Assembly: GCA_020063545.1 (NCBI GenBank)
Contig: JAGUUF010000036.1
Span: forward strand, 1 to 25,499
Direction of reading: 5' to 3'
Length of the DNA: 25,499 nucleotides
DNA from: Cytophagales bacterium
Lineage (GTDB): Bacteria > Bacteroidota > Bacteroidia > Cytophagales > Cyclobacteriaceae
This document shows, in pieces, positions 22,374 to 25,499 of the stretch. A model generated the notes under the pieces. It searched no databases and was not told where the DNA came from. It saw only the letters and a list, made by a program, of their open reading frames with translations. The translations under genes and the position numbers were made by a program. Positions within the stretch are counted from its first letter, which is position 1. Each line of letters begins with the position of its first letter.

Positions 22374-24254
22374 TTATAATAGATTTTGAGGTTTTACTTT
22401 ATTTTTCCGCCTATTGCTTGAATAGCGTTTTCGTTTTTTCCGTTTTGATTTTTTAGGTAATCCTTCCAGACCATTCGTACGAGAGCCACCGCGCATGGCA
22501 TTCATTAGCAGGTAACTGCCTGTGATAATTCCACCGGCAACCAGGAGTGACTTAACCGGATTCTCTTTCACCCATGCCGTAGTCTTCTGAAGAAAACCTT
22601 CTTTCTCAGCATCATCATCCTGACTTTGCACAGCAACACTTGTTGTTGCAGCCTCACCTGGTACCAGCATAGATGCATTGGCGGCAGGTTGACCTGGTAA
22701 TACAGACTGAGTAGTTTGAACAGGAGCGGTAGAACTCTGTGTCGTCTTATTCGTCTTCGTTGTTGTTTGGGTTAATGATTTAGTGGCTGCGATTATATTT
22801 TGACCAGACCTGGCCGCTGTGCTAAGTTTGGAGATGAGCGATGAAGCTTGCTGTGTTATTGGCGCAGACTTGGGCTCATCAAAGAAAGCATCCTCATCTT
22901 CCGGGATCACCGATGGAGCGTTCGTAGCCGTACCGGCATTGTAAGTCTCACTTTGAAAAACCTGTTCATCTGTACCTCCCTTAGAGAATAGCCCTTTGAT
23001 CTGCTTGAGTGCACCAGATATAGCCGCTACCGCTGATGATGCCGCTGCGATGGCTGTACCGCTTGCAATCTCCCCTAACCCCTCCAGGTCATCGGTGTGT
23101 ATGATGTTGTATTCATCTTCATCAGCATAGACGTTATCCAATCCGGCAAGTCCGCTCAGGGGCACCTTTTTATCGGAGTTCCCCTTGCCCTTGAGAATAG
23201 CTTTCTTGAGGTTCTCCTTCTTTCCACCGGCTTGCCAGTAAACTGTTTCCGCCCGATCTTTCACAGAGCGGAGTTTTTTCAACTCATTCAGATTGATTCC
23301 AAGCGATTGTGCCTGAGAATCGGTGAGGTACGCATATCGAAGTCTCCCCGCAACATTCATGAGGTTGATCTTCATGGCCAATAGAAAGCCATTCCTCAAC
23401 AGTAATGTAGCCGGGTTGATATAGCGGTTGATGAAGCGAATGCCGTCACCAATTTTATCGCCAACTTTCTTCACCGTCTTCTTTACGGCCTTCCCAACTT
23501 TCTTGAAGATGTTACCCATCTCCTCGTCATCGTAGTAAACCGATGCGATGTCCGAGAGGTCAACATTGTCATAATCTTTGAATTCAATGGTCTCGTCCTG
23601 GGTTTCCTCTCCATCAAAGCCATCCAAATAATCCAGTCTCATATCGTAGTCTTTACATTCCAAATAAGGTTGCTCATCATCAAATGCGTCCTTCACACAA
23701 TCAATCACGATGTACCAGTCGCGGTCATCGAGGTAATCTTCCAGGTGACCAGGCTTCGGTACGATTGGGTACACATGCTGCCATCGCGGTACTTCCGGAT
23801 ACTTCTTCGGATACTTTGTTATCCGCGCCAGGCAATCAATTTTCAGAGAGCGAAGGATGGAGAGAATGAATACGGTATAGCAATCGCAATCAACTCCCTC
23901 TTTTCTGTCCCACCATGTCCTTCGCGGACTGCGTACCTGTTCTACTCCTTCCTTGTCTCTCCGGTATTGGATGTGCTCATACACGAAGTGCCAGATGTTG
24001 GAGCACGTTTCTTCCAGTGTCCGGCCTTTCAGAGCCCTTGCAATCTTGTCCGTGTGCCATTGCACCTCCGGCAATGTTTTGCGAATGAGTTTCATTGTAT
24101 CTTCTACATCCGCACTCTTTTTTATCGTAGTGTCTGTTTCACTTGGGGAAGGAAAGAGATGATCGAACTCCCTTCCAACTTTCAACCGCCTCTTCTTCTC
24201 CGCTACCATACGCCTCCGTCTTTCGTCATCTTCTTTCCTTGCCTGTCTTTTCAA
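22374..24254 (-). CDS. Large transglutaminase-like protein with C-terminal membrane anchor
   Basis: A 626-residue protein. A basic N-terminus (RRRRMVAEKKRRLKVGREF) is followed at about 60-190 by a transglutaminase-like cysteine protease domain: RKEGVDCDCYTVFILSILRS with C125 (or C123), RWQHVYPIV with H160 and WYIVIDCVKDA with D185. Residues 240-300 include a Lys/Gly stretch (KKVGKAVKKTVKKVGDKIGD) that looks amphipathic. Residues 440-560 are Ser/Thr/Gln-rich and flexible. A membrane segment (SLLVAGGIITGSYLLMNAM) and a final Arg/Lys tail close it. The start given is TTG, overlapping the previous stop (TTGA); ATG at 24209 is the alternative. It may process or cross-link virion proteins, or act on peptidoglycan. 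Confidence 0.75.
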   Translation of the reverse strand: MKRQARKEDDERRRRMVAEKKRRLKVGREFDHLFPSPSETDTTIKKSADVEDTMKLIRKTLPEVQWHTDKIARALKGRTLEETCSNIWHFVYEHIQYRRDKEGVEQVRSPRRTWWDRKEGVDCDCYTVFILSILRSLKIDCLARITKYPKKYPEVPRWQHVYPIVPKPGHLEDYLDDRDWYIVIDCVKDAFDDEQPYLECKDYDMRLDYLDGFDGEETQDETIEFKDYDNVDLSDIASVYYDDEEMGNIFKKVGKAVKKTVKKVGDKIGDGIRFINRYINPATLLLRNGFLLAMKINLMNVAGRLRYAYLTDSQAQSLGINLNELKKLRSVKDRAETVYWQAGGKKENLKKAILKGKGNSDKKVPLSGLAGLDNVYADEDEYNIIHTDDLEGLGEIASGTAIAAASSAVAAISGALKQIKGLFSKGGTDEQVFQSETYNAGTATNAPSVIPEDEDAFFDEPKSAPITQQASSLISKLSTAARSGQNIIAATKSLTQTTTKTNKTTQSSTAPVQTTQSVLPGQPAANASMLVPGEAATTSVAVQSQDDDAEKEGFLQKTTAWVKENPVKSLLVAGGIITGSYLLMNAMRGGSRTNGLEGLPKKSKRKKRKRYSSNRRKNKVKPQNLL

Positions 24255-24736
24255 GCAGGCATTCCGCCACCCAATGTGATGTTGTCTGTTTTTGTGTAAG
24301 GCAGGCTGTTGTTAATGGTGGTTATCGTATGCACCACCAGGTTCAGTTTGCCGGTTTCGCGATACTCTTTTATCAGAGTAGGAACCGTTGTAGCCAGGCT
24401 CAAGAACGCAAGCCTGATACGGATGGGCTCCAGGTTCACTTCACTGAATTTTGGTACGGTGATGTTTGCATCTTTCACCTGTGATGAGGCAATGGTCTTT
24501 TCACCATACACCATCTTCACAAAGGGATGCTTTACCTGGATGCTCCCACCGCTTGGGTTCTTGAGCTTCACATTGATCGTCAGCTCGATGCCGTTCAGGT
24601 CAACTTTGTGAATGGAAACTTTTGTTTCAGACTCCAGCTCACTGGATAACCTGTTCAGCTTGAGCAGATAGCTGCCCCCGAAATAGAGGGCTGCTACCGC
24701 ACCGGCACCGATCAATATGTGGCTACTCCTGATCAT
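24251..24736 (-). CDS. LEA2-type anchored protein
   Basis: A 161-residue protein with an N-terminal membrane anchor (HILIGAGAVAALYFGGSYLL). A beta domain of the LEA type 2 / WHy kind follows: VSIHKVDLNGIELTINVKLK, NPSGGSIQVKHPFVKMVYGE, KTIASSQVKDANITVP. The N-P-x-x-G-x-I-x-V turn is a hallmark of the family. In plants and bacteria this fold is often placed at membranes or in stress proteins; in this operon a virion-membrane protein is plausible. Start (24736) and stop overlap the neighbouring genes by 4 bp on both sides, so translation is tightly coupled. Confidence 0.75.
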   Translation of the reverse strand: MIRSSHILIGAGAVAALYFGGSYLLKLNRLSSELESETKVSIHKVDLNGIELTINVKLKNPSGGSIQVKHPFVKMVYGEKTIASSQVKDANITVPKFSEVNLEPIRIRLAFLSLATTVPTLIKEYRETGKLNLVVHTITTINNSLPYTKTDNITLGGGMPA

Positions 24737-25047
24737 TGCGCCTTCTCTCCGTTAGATGTGGCCTTCCTTCTTTTCATTCTCCGCGCTCTTTTTACCTGCC
24801 GAAGTCTTAGCTTAGGAAATCCCACCTTCGTAAATTGCTTTACGCGCTCCTTGTGCTTTTCCCACAACGGACTGAGCACGTCTCCAAGGATTTTGAAAGC
24901 AAGGCAGATGATGCCACCTATGATTGCTTGTAGTGCGTAGTCCAGCAGGAACAACAGGTTCACATTTCCCAACAGATTAAAGGCTGCTCCGAAAAGGAAG
25001 GCAATCCAATTGCCCGACCCGTGATTTGAATTTATCGCTGTGTTCAT
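24733..25047 (-). CDS. Small membrane protein with very basic tail, first gene of the leftward operon
   Basis: A 104-residue protein. Residues 14-55 hold two hydrophobic helices (WIAFLFGAAFNLLGNVNLLF and ALQAIIGGIICLAFKILGDV). The C-terminal third is very basic (KLRLRQVKRARRMKRRKAT). Such a two-helix protein with an Arg/Lys tail fits a virion membrane protein that binds packaged DNA; two-helix holins with a basic tail are the main alternative. The ATG at 25047 is the first of the leftward operon, and its stop overlaps the next start (TGA/ATG at 24733-24736). Confidence 0.7.
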   Translation of the reverse strand: MNTAINSNHGSGNWIAFLFGAAFNLLGNVNLLFLLDYALQAIIGGIICLAFKILGDVLSPLWEKHKERVKQFTKVGFPKLRLRQVKRARRMKRRKATSNGEKAQ

Positions 25048-25068
25048 GGGTCAAAGATGTGGCGACCC
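25048..25068 (-). promoter_or_regulatory. Short hairpin directly before the operon's first start codon
   Basis: GGGTC (25048-25052) and GACCC (25064-25068) can pair around 11 bases directly upstream of the ATG at 25047. In the leader of the operon mRNA it would cover the ribosome entry site. The 5-bp stem is weak, so this could be chance. Confidence 0.25.
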
Positions 25069-25079
25069 AAAAGCGTAGG

Positions 25080-25180
25080 TTAACGATTATTAACGGTAGT
25101 GAAGGACTGTTTAACTTTATGAAGGAACGTAAAGGATTGTGAAAGAATGTTAATGGTTTTGAAGGAATGATTCACGTGAA
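25080..25180. promoter_or_regulatory. Helically phased decamer array with flanking palindrome
   Basis: Five copies of a degenerate decamer GAAGGAATGT begin at 25101, 25121, 25131, 25141 and 25161; each matches the consensus in 8 or 9 of 10 positions, and all are in the same 10-bp register. TTAACG occurs at 25080 and 25090, again 10 bp apart. The perfect palindrome TTCACGTGAA follows at 25171-25180 in the same register. Repeats one helical turn apart lie on one face of the DNA, as in cooperative operators or initiator (iteron) sites. The array lies between the leftward operon and a rightward gene. Confidence 0.75.
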
Positions 25181-25190
25181 ATGGAAATGC

Positions 25191-25198
25191 TATTTTTG
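25191..25198 (+). promoter_or_regulatory. Bacteroidota-type -7 box of the rightward gene
   Basis: TATTTTTG matches TAnnTTTG exactly and lies 26 bp before the ATG at 25225. The TTCACGTGAA palindrome ends 10 bp upstream of it, so a bound protein there would sit in the promoter. A -33 TTG at the usual distance is not clear. Confidence 0.55.
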
Positions 25199-25224
25199 TA
25201 AATTGAAGTCCATATAAATGAACG

Positions 25225-25499
25225 ATGAGCAGCAGAATTTCTCAACGCCCATTAGCAGTTGGAGATATAGAGTACATCTACATCCCAAGAAAGCGTTCAA
25301 CTCCTTCAATTCTTTTCCCGCCTGAGGACTTTGAAAATAATATTCTTCATGTAATAGGAAGCCTGCCTAAAAACTTGATTCAACTAAACGATCCATTCAC
25401 GCATTTTGGAAATATTAAAATGGTTCAATCATTAGTTCCTCATCGATTCTCAGTTTGCTACCCAGAGAGCATTCCAAATTTTATTAAACTCAATCCATA
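25225..25499 (+). CDS. Unknown gene, cut by the window end
   Basis: From ATG 25225 the frame stays open for 91 residues to the end of the window. It begins MSSRISQRPLAVGDIEYIYI, continues PRKRSTPSILFPPEDFENNI and later has LIQLNDPFTHFGNIKMVQSL. It has no membrane segment or signal. I do not recognise the family. It is the first gene to read away from the control region, so it may belong to a second, rightward operon of the element (replication, packaging or regulation), or be host sequence. The gene was too close to the edge to be seen as a closed frame. Confidence 0.6.
   Translation, partial: MSSRISQRPLAVGDIEYIYIPRKRSTPSILFPPEDFENNILHVIGSLPKNLIQLNDPFTHFGNIKMVQSLVPHRFSVCYPESIPNFIKLNP

Noticed and set aside
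24251..24736. LEA2 protein as a host desiccation-stress gene
   Set aside because: It is translationally coupled on both sides to operon genes with no stress link, so host stress function is not supported by context.
13035..25047. Contractile injection system or tailed-phage structural cluster
   Set aside because: No sheath, tube, baseplate, spike-VgrG, tape measure, portal or large terminase can be recognised, and the many small membrane proteins do not fit.
25080..25180. CRISPR array or simple microsatellite
   Set aside because: Units are 10 bp, degenerate and interrupted; there are no spacers of constant length and no cas genes.

Overview
The window reads as a chromosome segment of a Bacteroidota bacterium, most likely of the Cytophagales or a relative. 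This rests on several things: the gene families present (a DUF4254 protein paired with a GT9 glycosyltransferase, a short divergent thiamine-pyrophosphokinase-like protein, a DUF6090-like membrane protein, a HTH_17 regulator), weak Shine-Dalgarno signals, and two -7 boxes of the Bacteroidota type (TAnnTTTG). No rRNA, tRNA, CRISPR array, transposase or integrase is visible.

Positions 1-9937 are ordinary, compact host chromosome. In order they hold: an ICMT/NnrU-type membrane methyltransferase, an alanine/saccharopine dehydrogenase-type oxidoreductase, a cupin, a GT9 heptosyltransferase-type enzyme coupled to a DUF4254 protein, a TPK-like protein, prmC, ribD, a second cupin, a HicBA-type toxin-antitoxin pair set with base-level overlaps in front of the free-methionine-sulfoxide reductase gene, a Tat-exported aminotransferase and a membrane protein.

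Positions 9938-11678 hold a three-gene hip module: an XRE repressor, a stand-alone HipA N-terminal domain and a HipA kinase core. This is the HipB-HipS-HipT layout. Three AT-rich palindromes lie in front of it with centres exactly 40 bp apart, and one overlaps a good -7 promoter box. Two hairpins, at 11757-11772 and 11918-11960, separate it from the genes to the right.

Positions 11981-13029 are AT-rich and hold two small leftward DNA-binding proteins and one rightward orphan gene. This looks like the regulatory edge of an accessory element.

Positions 13035-25047 are the most interesting part. Fifteen genes all read leftward with gaps of about 0-35 bp and several TGA/ATG overlaps, so they are probably one operon. 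From its promoter end it encodes: small membrane proteins with very basic tails; a LEA2-type anchored protein; a large transglutaminase-like protein with a C-terminal membrane segment; a glycine-rich membrane protein; a run of five small beta-type proteins that includes the best capsid candidate; a coiled-coil protein; a small soluble protein; a membrane-anchored annexin-like protein; a membrane-anchored peptidoglycan-binding protein; a GH108 muramidase with an inserted EF-hand-like loop; a YkuD-like H/SxGC protein with a membrane tail; a protein with three 57-residue repeats; and a 743-residue leucine-rich-repeat protein. No tail tube, sheath, baseplate, portal, large terminase or tape-measure protein can be seen. 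My inference is that this is the virion and lysis module of an integrated tailless, membrane-containing virus, comparable in plan to FLiP or PM2, with adhesion to the host by the repeat and LRR proteins. This is not proven: no packaging ATPase or replication gene lies in the window, and the element may continue past the right edge.

Positions 25048-25224 form the probable control region of the operon and of a rightward gene (from 25225, cut by the window end). It holds five copies of a degenerate decamer in strict 10-bp register, a TTCACGTGAA palindrome in the same register, and a perfect TATTTTTG -7 box.
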